Shown: positions 41,848-52,353 of the stretch, piece by piece
Numbering within the stretch: the stretch's first letter is position 1
How the letters are laid out: each line of letters starts with the position of its first letter
Source: Streptomyces sp. GS7
Lineage (GTDB): Bacteria > Actinomycetota > Actinomycetes > Streptomycetales > Streptomycetaceae
Length of the DNA: 64,000 nt
Direction: 5' to 3'
Assembly: GCF_009834125.1 (NCBI RefSeq)
Contig: NZ_CP047146.1
Location: 682,001-746,000, forward strand
Notes under the pieces: model-generated
What the model was told of the DNA's origin: nothing
What the model saw: the letters and a program-made list of their open reading frames with translations, nothing else
The model's database searches: none
Made by a program: the position numbers and the translations under genes

Positions 41848-44490
41848 ATGACTTCCAGCGCCCAGGGACCTGACCAGGCATCCGACCGAGGCACCGAAGC
41901 CGAACCGGCCGCGCGGCCCGGCCAACAGGCGCGGCCGACGGCCAACGCCATGCGCCGTGCGCTCAAGCGCGCCCGGGACGGTGTGGCACTGGACGTCACC
42001 GAAGCGGCCGTGCTCCTCCAGGCGCGCGGGGACGACCTGGCGGACCTGTGCGCCTCGGCGGCCCGGGTGCGCGACGCCGGCCTGGAGGCCGCCGGTCGCC
42101 CCGGTGTCATCACGTACTCCAAGAGCGTCTTCATCCCGCTGACCCGGCTGTGTCGCGACAAGTGCCACTACTGCACCTTTGCCACCGTCCCCGGCAAGCT
42201 CCGCCGGGCCGGTCACGGCATGTTCATGTCGCCCGACGAGGTGCTGGCCATCGCCCGCCGCGGCGCCGAACTGGGCTGCAAGGAAGCGCTGATCACGCTT
42301 GGGGACAAGCCCGAGGAGCGCTGGCCCGAGGCGCGCGAATGGCTGGAGGCCGAGGGGTACGACGACACCATCGCCTACGTACGGGCGATAGCGATCCGCA
42401 TCCTGGAGGAGACCGGGCTGCTGCCGCACCTCAACCCCGGCGTGATGTCCTGGACGGACTTCCAGCGCCTCAAGCCCGTCGCCCCCTCGATGGGCATGAT
42501 GCTGGAGACCACCGCCGAGCGCCTGTGGAGCGAGCCCGGCGGTCCGCACCACGGTTCCCCCGACAAGGAGCCCGCCGTGCGGCTGCGCGTCCTGGAGGAC
42601 GCCGGGCGCAGCTCCGTGCCGTTCACCAGCGGCCTGCTGATCGGTATCGGGGAGACCTACGAGGAGCGCGCCGAGTCGCTGTTCGCGCTGCGCCGCATCT
42701 CCCGGGCGTACCACGGCATCCAGGAACTGATCATGCAGAACTTCCGCGCCAAGCCGGACACGGCGATGCGCGGAATGCCCGACGCCGAACTGGACGAACT
42801 GGTCGCCACCGTGGCCGTCGCCCGCCACATCATGGGCCCCTCGGCCTGCCTCCAGGCGCCGCCCAACCTGGTCGACGACGAATACGTGCGGCTCATCGGG
42901 GCCGGCATCGACGACTGGGGCGGCGTCTCCCCGCTCACCCCCGACCACGTCAACCCCGAGCGCCCCTGGCCCCAGATCGACACCTTGGCCGAGCAGTCCG
43001 CCACCGCCGGCTTCCGGCTGCGCGAACGTCTCGCCGTCTACCCGGAGTTCGTCCAGCGCGGCGAGCCCTGGCTCGACCCCCGCCTGCAGCCGCACGTCCG
43101 CGCCCTGGCCGACCCGGAGACGGGCCTGGCCCGCGAGGACGCCGTGGTGGAGGGCCATCCCTGGCAGGAGCCCGACGAGGGGTTCGTGTCCTCGGGGCGC
43201 ACGGACCTGCACCGCACCATCGACACCGAGGGGCGGACGGCCGACCGCCGGGACGACTTCGACGAGGTGTACGGCGACTGGGAGGCGCTGCGCGAGGCCG
43301 CCGCCCCCGGAATGGTGCCCTCCCGCCTCGACGCGGACGTCCGCCAGGCCCTGTCCCAGGCCGCCGACGACCCGACGAAGCTCACCGACGCCGAGGCGCT
43401 CGCCCTCCTGCACGCCGACGGCCCCGCCCTGGACGCGCTGTGCCGTATCGCCGACGACCTGCGCCGTGCCACCGTGGGCGATGCCGTCACCTACATCGTC
43501 ACCAGGAACATCAACTTCACCAACGTCTGCTACACCGGCTGCCGGTTCTGCGCCTTCGCCCAGCGCCGCACGGACGCCGACGCCTACACCCTCTCCCTCT
43601 CCCAGGTCGCCGACCGCGCCCAACAGGCGTGGGACGTGGGCGCGGTGGAGGTCTGCATGCAGGGTGGGATCCACCCCGACCTGCCCGGCACGGCATACTT
43701 CGATATCGCCCGCGCCGTCAAGGAACGCGTCCCCGGCATGCATGTGCACGCCTTCTCCCCGATGGAGGTCGTCAACGGCGCCACACGCACCGGCCTGTCC
43801 ATCCGGGAGTGGCTGAGCGAGGCCAAGGCCGCCGGCCTGGACACCATCCCCGGCACCGCCGCCGAAATCCTGGACGACGAGGTCCGCTGGGTCCTCACCA
43901 AGGGCAAACTCCCCACCGCCACCTGGGTCGAGGTCATCAAGACCGCCCACGAGCTGGGCATCCGCTCGTCCTCGACGATGATGTACGGCCACGTGGACCA
44001 GCCCCGCCACTGGCTCGGCCACCTCCGTCTGCTGGCCCGGATGCAGCAGGAGACCGGCGGCTTCACGGAGTTCGTCACCCTCCCCTTCATCCACACCAAC
44101 GCCCCCGTCTACCTCGCCGGTATCGCCCGCCCCGGCCCCACCACCCGCGACAACCGCGCGGTGACGGCCATGGCCCGGATCCTGCTCCACCCCCACATCA
44201 CCAACATCCAGACCAGCTGGGTCAAGCTGGGCACCGAGGGCGCCGCCGAAATGCTCCGCTCCGGAGCCAACGACCTCGGCGGCACCCTGATGGAGGAAAC
44301 CATCTCCCGTATGGCCGGATCGAGTTACGGCTCGTACCGCTCCATCCAGGACCTGGTGGCCATCGCCGAACTGGCCGGCCGCCCGGCCCGCCCCCGCACC
44401 ACGACCTACGCCCAGGTCCCCGCCGAACGCCAGGCCGCTGCCCTCGCCTCGGACGGCCACCTGCCGGAACTGCTCCCGGTGGTGGACTAG
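41848..44490 (+). CDS. fbiC: 7,8-didemethyl-8-hydroxy-5-deazariboflavin (FO) synthase, bifunctional
   Basis: 880 residues fusing CofG and CofH, the two radical-SAM halves that make FO, the chromophore precursor of F420. The N-terminal half has the cluster-binding [11 protein letters not shown] (about residue 97) and the C-terminal half has [15 protein letters not shown] (about 560), each a C-x3-C-x2-C motif. [19 protein letters not shown] and [19 protein letters not shown] fit the family closely. Length is normal for FbiC. ATG 41848 (AGGGG just before) starts a short polar extension. It lies in the same window as four LLM proteins and one DDN protein that should need F420, but no regulon operator precedes it. 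Confidence 0.96.
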   Translation: MTSSAQGPDQASDRGTEAEPAARPGQQARPTANAMRRALKRARDGVALDVTEAAVLLQARGDDLADLCASAARVRDAGLEAAGRPGVITYSKSVFIPLTRLCRDKCHYCTFATVPGKLRRAGHGMFMSPDEVLAIARRGAELGCKEALITLGDKPEERWPEAREWLEAEGYDDTIAYVRAIAIRILEETGLLPHLNPGVMSWTDFQRLKPVAPSMGMMLETTAERLWSEPGGPHHGSPDKEPAVRLRVLEDAGRSSVPFTSGLLIGIGETYEERAESLFALRRISRAYHGIQELIMQNFRAKPDTAMRGMPDAELDELVATVAVARHIMGPSACLQAPPNLVDDEYVRLIGAGIDDWGGVSPLTPDHVNPERPWPQIDTLAEQSATAGFRLRERLAVYPEFVQRGEPWLDPRLQPHVRALADPETGLAREDAVVEGHPWQEPDEGFVSSGRTDLHRTIDTEGRTADRRDDFDEVYGDWEALREAAAPGMVPSRLDADVRQALSQAADDPTKLTDAEALALLHADGPALDALCRIADDLRRATVGDAVTYIVTRNINFTNVCYTGCRFCAFAQRRTDADAYTLSLSQVADRAQQAWDVGAVEVCMQGGIHPDLPGTAYFDIARAVKERVPGMHVHAFSPMEVVNGATRTGLSIREWLSEAKAAGLDTIPGTAAEILDDEVRWVLTKGKLPTATWVEVIKTAHELGIRSSSTMMYGHVDQPRHWLGHLRLLARMQQETGGFTEFVTLPFIHTNAPVYLAGIARPGPTTRDNRAVTAMARILLHPHITNIQTSWVKLGTEGAAEMLRSGANDLGGTLMEETISRMAGSSYGSYRSIQDLVAIAELAGRPARPRTTTYAQVPAERQAAALASDGHLPELLPVVD

Positions 44491-44528
44491 GCAGGAGCCG
44501 GAGGAGCCGGAGGAGCCGGAGGAGCCGC
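44491..44528. repeat. 9-bp repeat GAGGAGCCG, four copies
   Basis: Immediately after the fbiC stop codon. No coding role. Confidence 0.75.
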
Positions 44529-44833
44529 AGGGGGCTCAGGGGCGCAGGAACGGGGCGAGGCGGACGAACTGGAGGCGGGCGGCCCGGGACGTGTGGGCGG
44601 CCCGCCGGCACAGGCGGCGGTTGACGGCAGCTGTCGGGCCCGGGCCTGGGCCGTCCCCACGGCTGTCCACAGGCCAGTGCGCCGTGCGCCGTGCTGCGTA
44701 ATCCACCGGCCTGGGCGACGAGTTGCCGGAGGTTATCCACAGGCCCGGATGCGCGGCCTCGTCGGCGGTTAGTCTGCGGAAACAAGGCCGGAGGAGCCGG
44801 CCGGCAGAACGCCGACGCACGGGGGTGGAAACG

Positions 44834-47800
44834 GTGGACCGCAGCAGAATGTCGCGGCAGGAGCTGATCAGGCTCCGGCGCAGGGAGGGCTTCGTCGGGC
44901 GGCACGGTGAACTCGCCGCCTTCCGCGACAACTTCCAACGCGTCGTGGAGGACCCGGCGCACCAGTTCCTGTTCCATGTGCACGGCCAGGCGGGCGTCGG
45001 AAAGACGTCCCTGGTCCGGCAGCTGGAGGAGATCGCGCGCGAACACGGCGCGCTGACCGCGTACGTCGACGAGGCGGTGCACGGCGCCCCCGAGGCGATG
45101 GCGGCGGTCAGCGACCAACTCGCCGCTCAGGGACGACCGTTGAAGGTCTTCGACAAGCTCATCGCCACCTACCGGGAGCGGCGCCACGAAGCCGAGTCGG
45201 CGGCTGCCGCGGACGGAACGGCCGACCCGGGGGACCCGCAAGGCGCAGCCCCGTCGCCCGGCAGCATGATCGCCGCGCAGGCCGGACTGGCAGGTCTCGG
45301 CCTGCTGCCCGGCGTCGGCGCCGTCACGGGGGCGCTGGACCCCGGCCAGGTGGCCCGCGGCGCGGAGCGGTTGCGCGGACTGATCGGCGCCCGGCTGCGC
45401 AACCACGACGACGTACGGCTGGTGCTGTCGCCGCTCCAGGTCCTGACACCGGTGTTCGTCCGCGAGATGAGCGCCGTCGCCGACGAAGTGCCCTGGCTGG
45501 CCCTCTTCTTCGACACCTACGAACGGACCGGCCCGCTGCTCGACACCTGGCTGCGCGACGTCCTGGTCAGCGACCGGTACGGCCCGCTGGCGCCCAATGT
45601 CGTGGTGACCCTCGCCGGGCAGACCACGCTGGACCGTCGCTGCTGGGCCGACTGTCTGGACTGCGTGGCGGACCTCCCGCTGGACGCGTTCACCATCGAC
45701 GAGGCGCGGCAGTTCCTGGCGACCCGGGGCATCGTGGACGAGCGTGTGATCGAGATGATCCTGCGGCTGTCCGGGGGGCTGCCCGTGCTGGTCTCCACCC
45801 TCGCCGAGCACCGCCCGCAGGCCGCCGAGGCCGTCGACGACCCCAGTGACACGGCCGTCGAACGCTTCCTGAAGTGGGAGTCGGACCCGGTCCGCCGGGA
45901 AGCGGCACTGGCCGCAGCCCTGCCGCGCCACCTGGACGAGGACATCTTCCGGACCGCGGTGGACGCACCCGCCGCCGAACAGTTCGGCTGGCTGTGCGGG
46001 CTGCCCTTCGTGGCCGACCGCGCCGGGCACTGGCAGTACCACGAGGTGGTGCGCACGGCGATGCTGCGTCTCCAGCGCCGCAGATCGCCACGGACCTGGA
46101 CGGCGCGCCACCGCAATCTCGCCGGGGCGGCCCGACGTCGGCGTACGGAACGGGCGGCCCGGGACGACACGGGCCCGCGTGCTTCCGCCGACACACCCCC
46201 GATCACCCACGCCGCCGCTGCCACCACCCCCGTCGATCTCTGGGGCGACGAGCGGCAACGGGAATGGCGACTAAGGGAGATGTACCACTCCCTGTGCGCG
46301 GATCCGCAGTCCGCCCTGCCCGAGGCGCTGGGCGATGTGCTGGACGCTGCCGAGTACGCGCCGGCCGTGGTTCGCCGCGTGGCGGAGAACATCCGGCAGG
46401 CGGGCGAGGACGCCGGCGCAACGGAGGCGGAGGAGTGGGGCGCCCGGCTGTTCACCGCGATCGGTGCCTCAGACGGTGACGGCGACCGTGGCGGGGGACT
46501 GGCCGACCTTCTGACCGCGCTGCTCGCACGCCCTGGGGCAGAAGCGGCCGAGCAGGCCCGTATCCGTCGGATCAGGGGGCGCGAGCACCGGCAGGCCGAA
46601 TCCTGGGAGCAGGCGTTCACCGACTTCGACCGCTGCCTGCAGCTGACGCCCGACAGCGTCCCCGCGCTGATCGGGCGTGGCCTGACCCACCGCTATCTGC
46701 GCTCCTTCGAGCGGGCCGCCGAGGACTACACCCGCGCACTGGAAATCGCCCCGGATTCCCTGGAGGCGCTCTCCCAACTCGGCGAGGCATACCGCCTCAT
46801 GGGCCGCTTCGAAGCGGCCATGCCCCACTTCGACCGAGCCCTGGAGATCGATCCACGGCACGCCTTCACCATCGCCAGCCGCGCCGTCTGCCTCCGCCGC
46901 CTCGGCCGCCATGAGGAAGCGCTCGCCGGTCTGGCACACGCCATCGAGATCAACGCGCAGTACTCCTGGGCGATGGCCGAACGAGGAGCCGTCTACCGCG
47001 CCATGGGGCAGCACGAGCAGGCCCTGGCCGAGTTCGACCGCGCCCTCGCAGTCAATCCGGGCTACGTCTGGGCGTACGCCCGGCGCGGCATCACCCTGCG
47101 CGCCATGGGCCGCTACGACGACGCACTCTCCGCCCTCGGCCGCGCCGCCGAACTCCAGCCGAACGACCCGTGGATCTGGGCCGAACGCTGCAACACCCTC
47201 CTCGGCGTGGGCCGCTGTGCGCAAGCACTGGCGGACGTCGACCGGGCCCTCGCCATCGACCCGGCGTATGCCGGGGCCCACATGGCACGAGGCGGCATCC
47301 TGCGCCTCCTGGGACGCCATGAGGAGGCACTGGCCGCCCTGGACCGTTCGCTGGAGATCCGCTCGGACGATGCCCGGGTATGGGCAGTACGCGGTGAAGT
47401 GCGCCGCCGGCTGGGCCAGTACGCCCAGGCACTCGCGGACTTCGGCCGGGCCCTGGCACTTGGCGCCGACCCCGCCCCCACGGTCGCCCAGCGAGCCAAG
47501 GCCCACGTCCTGTGGGGCGATGAGCGCCGAGCCCTGGCCGACATCGACCAGGTCCTCCACGGGACGGGTCAAGTAGCCACGGAGGAGCCGGTGACGCTTG
47601 ATGCGGGTACGGGTCGCCGTACACCGGGCGCGGAGCGGACTACAGGTGCGGGTGCGGGTCCCCCCGCACCGGAAGCGGAGCAGACAGCGGGCACGAGTGC
47701 GAGGACGAACCCGGCCACCTTCGGCCCTTCCTCTTCCAGCCCTTTCCCTGCTCCCTCCTCGACCGGCGTCCCCGAGCCTGTCGCTGCTGCGCTGTTGGTG

Positions 47801-48460
47801 CTCAGAGCGGGGTGCTTGCGTCGGGCGGGGCGCCTCGATGAGGCACGGGAGGCGGTCGAGGCTGCCCGCGGGTTGGTCGACGAGGAGCGACGTACAGCGG
47901 CAGGTCCGCGCTCAACACCCGCGATATCCAAGGCATCCGGAGCGCCAGGAGACCCCGCGCCGCCCCCCGCGCCGCCCCCCGCGCCGACCCCTGCGCTGAC
48001 CCCGGCGACGGCAGCGGGGGACGCCGCGGACCTCGCGGTCGTCGGACTGCTCGTCCGCTACGAGGATGCACTGATCGTCGGACGGAAGGGCGGGGTGGAG
48101 GCAGCCGCGTCCGTCTGGGAGCAACTGCGGGCGGAGGTGCCGCGGGCTGAGGTAGGTGGGAACGGGCTGATGGGGACAGCGGTGGTGGCCGTCGTCAGCC
48201 GGTGTGCGTTGGGCGACTGGGCAGGCGCACAGGCCGTTTCGGCAGAGTTGCTGGCGGGTGAGGGGCCCTGGGAGGCCCTAGCGGAGACCGAAATGGGGGT
48301 GCGCGATCTCATGGAGCTGGAAGGCGTGGACACCGACCGGTTGGAGGCGATACGGGGCGGGCTGATACGCCGGATGCGGGCGACCACCGCCGCACCGGGC
48401 CCTGTTCCCGTTCCCGTTCCTGCTTCCGATCCCGATCCGGATCCCGGCCGGAGTGAGTGA
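44834..48460 (+). CDS. STAND-type P-loop ATPase with tetratricopeptide repeats
   Basis: About 1208 residues. P-loop NTPase domain: GQAGVGKTSLVRQL (Walker A, about residue 53) and PWLALFFDTYERTGP (Walker B-like), then a winged-helix-like region. From about residue 585 to 905 there are ten TPRs (e.g. RFEAAMPHFDRALEIDP, GQHEQALAEFDRALAVNP). The C-terminus is Pro/Ala-rich with another TPR-like helix pair. No DNA-binding or toxin domain is visible. Proteins of this kind act as ligand-activated switches in signalling or anti-phage defence, but the sequence gives no trigger. GTG 44834 follows GGGGGTGG; ATG 44849 is the alternative. DnaA-box-like TTATCCACA (44733-44741) and CTGTCCACA (44663-44671) lie upstream. 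Confidence 0.8.
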   Translation: MDRSRMSRQELIRLRRREGFVGRHGELAAFRDNFQRVVEDPAHQFLFHVHGQAGVGKTSLVRQLEEIAREHGALTAYVDEAVHGAPEAMAAVSDQLAAQGRPLKVFDKLIATYRERRHEAESAAAADGTADPGDPQGAAPSPGSMIAAQAGLAGLGLLPGVGAVTGALDPGQVARGAERLRGLIGARLRNHDDVRLVLSPLQVLTPVFVREMSAVADEVPWLALFFDTYERTGPLLDTWLRDVLVSDRYGPLAPNVVVTLAGQTTLDRRCWADCLDCVADLPLDAFTIDEARQFLATRGIVDERVIEMILRLSGGLPVLVSTLAEHRPQAAEAVDDPSDTAVERFLKWESDPVRREAALAAALPRHLDEDIFRTAVDAPAAEQFGWLCGLPFVADRAGHWQYHEVVRTAMLRLQRRRSPRTWTARHRNLAGAARRRRTERAARDDTGPRASADTPPITHAAAATTPVDLWGDERQREWRLREMYHSLCADPQSALPEALGDVLDAAEYAPAVVRRVAENIRQAGEDAGATEAEEWGARLFTAIGASDGDGDRGGGLADLLTALLARPGAEAAEQARIRRIRGREHRQAESWEQAFTDFDRCLQLTPDSVPALIGRGLTHRYLRSFERAAEDYTRALEIAPDSLEALSQLGEAYRLMGRFEAAMPHFDRALEIDPRHAFTIASRAVCLRRLGRHEEALAGLAHAIEINAQYSWAMAERGAVYRAMGQHEQALAEFDRALAVNPGYVWAYARRGITLRAMGRYDDALSALGRAAELQPNDPWIWAERCNTLLGVGRCAQALADVDRALAIDPAYAGAHMARGGILRLLGRHEEALAALDRSLEIRSDDARVWAVRGEVRRRLGQYAQALADFGRALALGADPAPTVAQRAKAHVLWGDERRALADIDQVLHGTGQVATEEPVTLDAGTGRRTPGAERTTGAGAGPPAPEAEQTAGTSARTNPATFGPSSSSPFPAPSSTGVPEPVAAALLVLRAGCLRRAGRLDEAREAVEAARGLVDEERRTAAGPRSTPAISKASGAPGDPAPPPAPPPAPTPALTPATAAGDAADLAVVGLLVRYEDALIVGRKGGVEAAASVWEQLRAEVPRAEVGGNGLMGTAVVAVVSRCALGDWAGAQAVSAELLAGEGPWEALAETEMGVRDLMELEGVDTDRLEAIRGGLIRRMRATTAAPGPVPVPVPASDPDPDPGRSE

Positions 48461-48933
48461 TGTGGCTGCGACCGGTCGAGAGGGAGAGGGTGAGGCGGCC
48501 CTCGGGGGAGGGCGTCGCGGGCCTGACAGGCAGGGCATCGCGCACCTGTTGGGCCAGCCCCTGACGGGACAGCCTCTGTTGGGTCGGCGCTTGTCGGGTC
48601 GGCACTGGATGGGGCGATCGCGTACCTGAAGGGGGGACGGGGGCAGGGGCAGAACAGGGCCGGTGCCGGGGCTGTCGCGAGCGGTTGGTTGACGTACCCC
48701 GACTCGTCGAGTTGGCGTGGCCATGATTGGCCGAGACCGTGCCGTTCCGGCGGACCAGGTTGGCGCATTCCTGATGGGTGGGACTGATCGGATCGCGGCT
48801 GATCAGGTCGGTGCGGGGTGTGGGCGACCGGGGTGCCCCGGCTCTGGTCGACCGGAGCGAGTGTGGTGCGGATCGTCCGTCGGTCAGGTCGGACCGGCTC
48901 GGTCCGCCGTCCCGGAGTGCGCCTGCGGGTCGG
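48461..48933. other. Gap without a recognisable gene
   Basis: Frames on both strands have Arg/Pro-biased composition and no good start site. Degenerate TGTTGGGTCGG/TGTCGGGTCGG repeats occur at 48565-48605. Confidence 0.4.
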
Positions 48934-49188
48934 TCACTCTCCTTCGTACTCCGCCTCGTGCTGCAGGATGCACTGCTGCCACTGCGACAGTGCTTCCTCG
49001 CGGTCGCCACCTGCATCCTGGGCAGCGACGATCAGGGCGTCGGCTGCCATGGCGGCCAGCCGCACCGCGACATGGCAGACGTCGCGTTGCGGGAGTGGCC
49101 GGAGGAGTTCCACCGCACCGTCGCTGTCGCCGGAGAGCGCAGAGGCGACGACGGCCATGGTGGTGCGATCCCACTCGTACTCGGACAT
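48934..49188 (-). CDS. Small hypothetical protein
   Basis: 84 residues with normal coding composition: MSEYEWDRTTMAVVASALSG, then helical Ala-rich segments (VCHVAVRLAAMAADALIVAAQDAG) and an acidic end (QHEAEYEGE). Resembles small helical proteins of unknown function in streptomycetes, but I do not recognise the family. ATG 49188 lacks an obvious GGAGG; ATG 49224 would add 12 residues. It ends next to the repeat-rich 48.5-48.9 kb gap. Confidence 0.5.
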   Translation of the reverse strand: MSEYEWDRTTMAVVASALSGDSDGAVELLRPLPQRDVCHVAVRLAAMAADALIVAAQDAGGDREEALSQWQQCILQHEAEYEGE

Positions 49189-49544
49189 GGGGAGAGCATG
49201 CCCAACGGAGGGCGCCGCCATCATCGAACGGAGGGGCGAGGGACGAGGGGTTGGTGTGGGGTGGACGAGGGGTGAGGGATGGGTGGGGTGGGGTGGGGTG
49301 GGGCCGGGGGGGGGAGCCCCCAGCGGATTCAGCCCAGTTGGCGGATCGGCGCCCCTTCAGGATCCGCGGAGGGTGCAGCAGGCGTCCTCTCCCGGAACCG
49401 GCGGTTTCGCGGAATCTGAACGCCAGAGTGTGTCGAACCTGCGGGTGGCGGCGGCTTCGTGAGGGGAATGGCGCTCGGGTTCAGTCCGATGAGGGAGGTC
49501 TGAGTGCCTGTTGTTCGAAGCCCTGGCAGGTTTGGGGTCGGCAG

Positions 49545-49898
49545 ATGGCCTTGGAATGGGAACAGGTAGTTGTTCACTCGAAAGATCCGGTAGCTCTGGG
49601 GCAGTGGTGGGCTACGGCCCTTGGTTGGGTTGTGGTCCACTCCTCTGATGAGGAGTTCGAGATCCGCCCGGAGCCGGATCGCCTGCCGGGGTTGGACTTC
49701 GTCCGGCTTGATGAGAGCAAGAAGGCCAAGAGCCCGCTGCATCTCGACTTCAGGCCTGACGACCAGGACGCCGAGGTGGCTCGTCTGGTGGCTCATGGCG
49801 CACAGCGTGTTGATATCGGCCAGGGTGAGCAATCGTGGGTTGTACTGGCGGACCCCGAAGGCAACGAGTTCTGCGTCCTTGGCCAGCGGCGTCAGTAG
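49545..49898 (+). CDS. VOC/glyoxalase-like domain protein
   Basis: 117 residues with the glyoxalase-like pattern: VVVHSKDPVALGQWWATALGW, LPGLDFVRLDESKKAKSPLHLDFRPDD and SWVVLADPEGNEFCVLG. This type often carries a single metal site or none and is common in actinomycetes; substrate unknown. ATG 49545 has no strong ribosome site. GC is a little lower than in neighbouring genes and it borders a degenerate region, so acquired or decaying DNA is possible, yet the frame is intact. Confidence 0.72.
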   Translation: MALEWEQVVVHSKDPVALGQWWATALGWVVVHSSDEEFEIRPEPDRLPGLDFVRLDESKKAKSPLHLDFRPDDQDAEVARLVAHGAQRVDIGQGEQSWVVLADPEGNEFCVLGQRRQ

Positions 49899-49901
49899 GG
49901 C

Positions 49902-50300
49902 TCACGCCTGGGTCGGGTCGATGGCGAAGCGCTCGGGGTGGGCGGCGCGGGCGTAGTGGATCGCGGCTCCGGCGACCAGGGATGCCAACGGGGAACGGGC
50001 AGCTCGGAGGGGGCGAAGCGGAATACCAGCCGGCGCCAATGCATCTCGTCTGACGCTCAGTTGGGCGGCGGCCGGCGCAGTCCACGGACGTTTCCCGTAC
50101 TGGCCGGACAGCGCGGCCGTGATCGTGCCGAGCACCGGCCACCCGGCGTTCGCTCTGCTCGCGGGAGACGAGATACGACTCCGGCTCGGTCTGCATAGGC
50201 CGGTGAGCCGGTGAGCCCGTGAGCCGGTGACAGTGCAGTCCAACGCCGCGCAGATCTTGTCCAGGTCTTCCAGGGGACCGCCCGGCGTGCGGACTGCAGG
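49902..50300 (-). pseudogene. Possible remnant of an XRE-type HTH regulator gene
   Basis: On the minus strand PLEDLDKICAALDCTVTG (about 50282-50226) matches the end of the helix-turn-helix domain of small Cro/C1 regulators. Directly after it four copies of GGCTCACC-like 8-9 bp (50200-50231) break the frame. A different frame then reads TEPESYLVSREQSERR, as expected for the tail of such a protein. No N-terminal HTH or start is visible. Low confidence. Confidence 0.3.
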
Positions 50301-50760
50301 CGGGCCGGCTCCGGGTCCGCCTGGGCGGTCGAGATCCGGGTCCGCCCGGACGGTCGAGTTCCGGTTCTGCCTGTACGGTCGAGAGGAGCCGACCGTGGCG
50401 CTGGCCCAGATATGGCCACAGGCGTTCCGGACGTCCCACAGCGCTGTGCCGCTCTCACTGGAGATGCGTCGCCCGAGCGTGCGTGACCAGGTGGGGAATC
50501 AAGCAGGTCACCGGCCCGGGAAGGTGGAGCTCGCCAGCGGTCTGGTGTGCCCTGCGGAACGCGTCGGGCTGCACTGGCGTGGCCACGGCGGTGTTCAAGG
50601 CCGCCGCTGGGCGCGGCCTCCGTTCGGAGGGGAACGGCGGTGCGGCCGGATCCGAGGAATCGTCACTGAAAGCTCCGCGTGGCCGGGTCTGTACTCGGTG
50701 TCGCGGTCGGGCGCAGAGGTGGGGTCGCGGGCGGAGTCATACGGATCCTCCTGACGAATT

Positions 50761-50886
50761 GCGAAGGCTGGGAAGACCGCGAAGCCTGCGAAGACCGCGA
50801 AGGCTGGGAAGACCGCGAAGCCTGCGAAGACCGCGAAGCCTGCGAAGACTGTGAGGGCTGCCAAGACCGTGAGGGTGGTGAGGCCT
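50761..50886. repeat. 18-bp tandem repeat, about seven copies
   Basis: Units GCGAAGSCTGSGAAGACC from 50761, decaying after the fifth copy into GTGAGGGCTGCCAAGACC. The period is six codons and the array is open in several frames on both strands, but no ribosome site or domain supports a protein. The surrounding 49.9-51.18 kb holds no other convincing gene; GAGCGAGCGCAGTGAGCGAG repeats follow at 51108-51130. Confidence 0.8.
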
Positions 50887-51184
50887 GTGAAGGTCGCGTA
50901 AGTGTGAACGGTGTGAAGACTGTGGAGGAGGTGAAGGAGGCGAAAGGAACGACGTGCCAAATGCGAAAAGAGCAGGTCGAAAGCCGCTCGGGGAGTGACT
51001 GCTCACAATGCGAACCTGGCTCGCATTCGATCATTCCCGGTCGATTACAGTGCTGCGCCAGGGGCGCCGGCAAGGCCCCGGGACCTTGTGAGCGTCGGGA
51101 GGGCGCAGTGAGCGAGCGCAGTGAGCGAGCCCTGGAAAGGTGCGCGCCGCGCGTGTGCGAGGCCGAGCGCAGCGAGGTTTCGGC

Positions 51185-52306
51185 ATGAGCGCAGCGGCAG
51201 GCAACACCGCTATCTGGGGCCGCGCCGAACAGCAGGACTTCCGTAGCCGGGTGCGCGGCTGTCTGCTGGGCGGTGCCATCGGCGATGCGCTCGGCGCGGG
51301 CATCGAATTCGACGCGCTCGACGCGATCCGCGAGGCGCACGGCCAGGAGGGTGTGACCGACTTCGTGCCCGCCTTCGGGCGGCGCGGTGCGGTCACCGAC
51401 GACACCCAGATGACCCTGTTCACCGTGGACGGCCTGATACGCGCGCAGGTCCGCCGCGACACCGGGGCCTGGCACCCGCCCACCGACGTCCACCGCGCCT
51501 ACCTCCGCTGGGCGGCCACCCAGCACGACTGGGGCCCCGACGAGCGCAAGGAGGAAGACGGCTGGCTGGCCCGCGAGGAGTGGCTCTACTCCCGCCGGGC
51601 CCCCGGCCGGGCCTGCCTCAGCGGCCTTGGCGACGATGTCATGGGCACCCTCGACAAGCCGAAGAACCCGGACTCCAAGGGGTGCGGCGCGGTGATGCGC
51701 TCCGCGCCGTTCGGCCTGCTGGTCGGCTGGGAGCCGCAGTTGGTCTTCCAACTCGCGGTCGAGTGCGCGGCGCAGACCCACGGCCACCCCACCGGCTATC
51801 TGGCGGCCGGCGCGTTCGCGGTGATCAGCCATTCCCTGGCCCGCGGTGAGGACCTGGACGGCGCCGTCCAGAAGGCACTGGCGCATCTGGCCACCCGGCC
51901 CGACCACGAGGAGACCACCGACGCCCTCAAGCGTGCGCTCGGCGCCGTACGGCAGGGCATGCCGACGGCCGCCCGGGTGGAGTCGCTGGGCGAGGGCTGG
52001 ACCGCCGAGGAGGCGCTGGCCATCGGGGTGTACTGCGCGCTGGTCGCCGAGGACGTCCGGCACGGGCTGCTGCTCGCCGTCAACCACGGTGGCGACAGCG
52101 ATTCGACCGGCGCCATCTGCGGCAACCTGCTGGGCACCCTGCACGGCGAGACCGCCCTGCCGCCCGTGTGGCTGGTCGAACTGGAGGGACGGGACACGAT
52201 CTTGCAGCTCGCCGACGACTTCGCCCTGGAGATGACCCAGGGCCCCGCGTTGCACGGCCCCGCGGGCTCGTCACCGGGCTGGCTCGCCCGCTACCCGCGC
52301 GCCTGA
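51185..52306 (+). CDS. ADP-ribosylglycohydrolase family protein
   Basis: 373-residue DraG/ARH-like hydrolase that removes ADP-ribose from proteins or small molecules. Motifs: RGCLLGGAIGDALGAGIEF, VTDDTQMTLFTVDGLIRA (the metal-binding T-D-D-T) and NHGGDSDSTGAICGNLLG (second metal site with D-S-D-S-T). All metal ligands are present. ATG 51185 is adjacent to a repeat-rich leader (GCAGTGAGCGAG). Convergent with the symporter gene. No ADP-ribosyltransferase gene is seen in the window, so its target is unknown. Confidence 0.9.
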   Translation: MSAAAGNTAIWGRAEQQDFRSRVRGCLLGGAIGDALGAGIEFDALDAIREAHGQEGVTDFVPAFGRRGAVTDDTQMTLFTVDGLIRAQVRRDTGAWHPPTDVHRAYLRWAATQHDWGPDERKEEDGWLAREEWLYSRRAPGRACLSGLGDDVMGTLDKPKNPDSKGCGAVMRSAPFGLLVGWEPQLVFQLAVECAAQTHGHPTGYLAAGAFAVISHSLARGEDLDGAVQKALAHLATRPDHEETTDALKRALGAVRQGMPTAARVESLGEGWTAEEALAIGVYCALVAEDVRHGLLLAVNHGGDSDSTGAICGNLLGTLHGETALPPVWLVELEGRDTILQLADDFALEMTQGPALHGPAGSSPGWLARYPRA

Positions 52307-52353
52307 CCCTCAACGCCGGCGCCCAGGGCTGCCCGAGCCTGCGCAGGGCTGCC

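Noticed and set aside
41800..44460. 886-residue frame antisense to fbiC
   Set aside because: Shadow of a strongly conserved gene; Gly/Val/Asp bias and no ribosome site.
50679..51188. Repeat protein with REACED units encoded by the 18-bp array
   Set aside because: Several frames on both strands are open over the array; no ribosome site, and the sequence outside the repeats is not protein-like.
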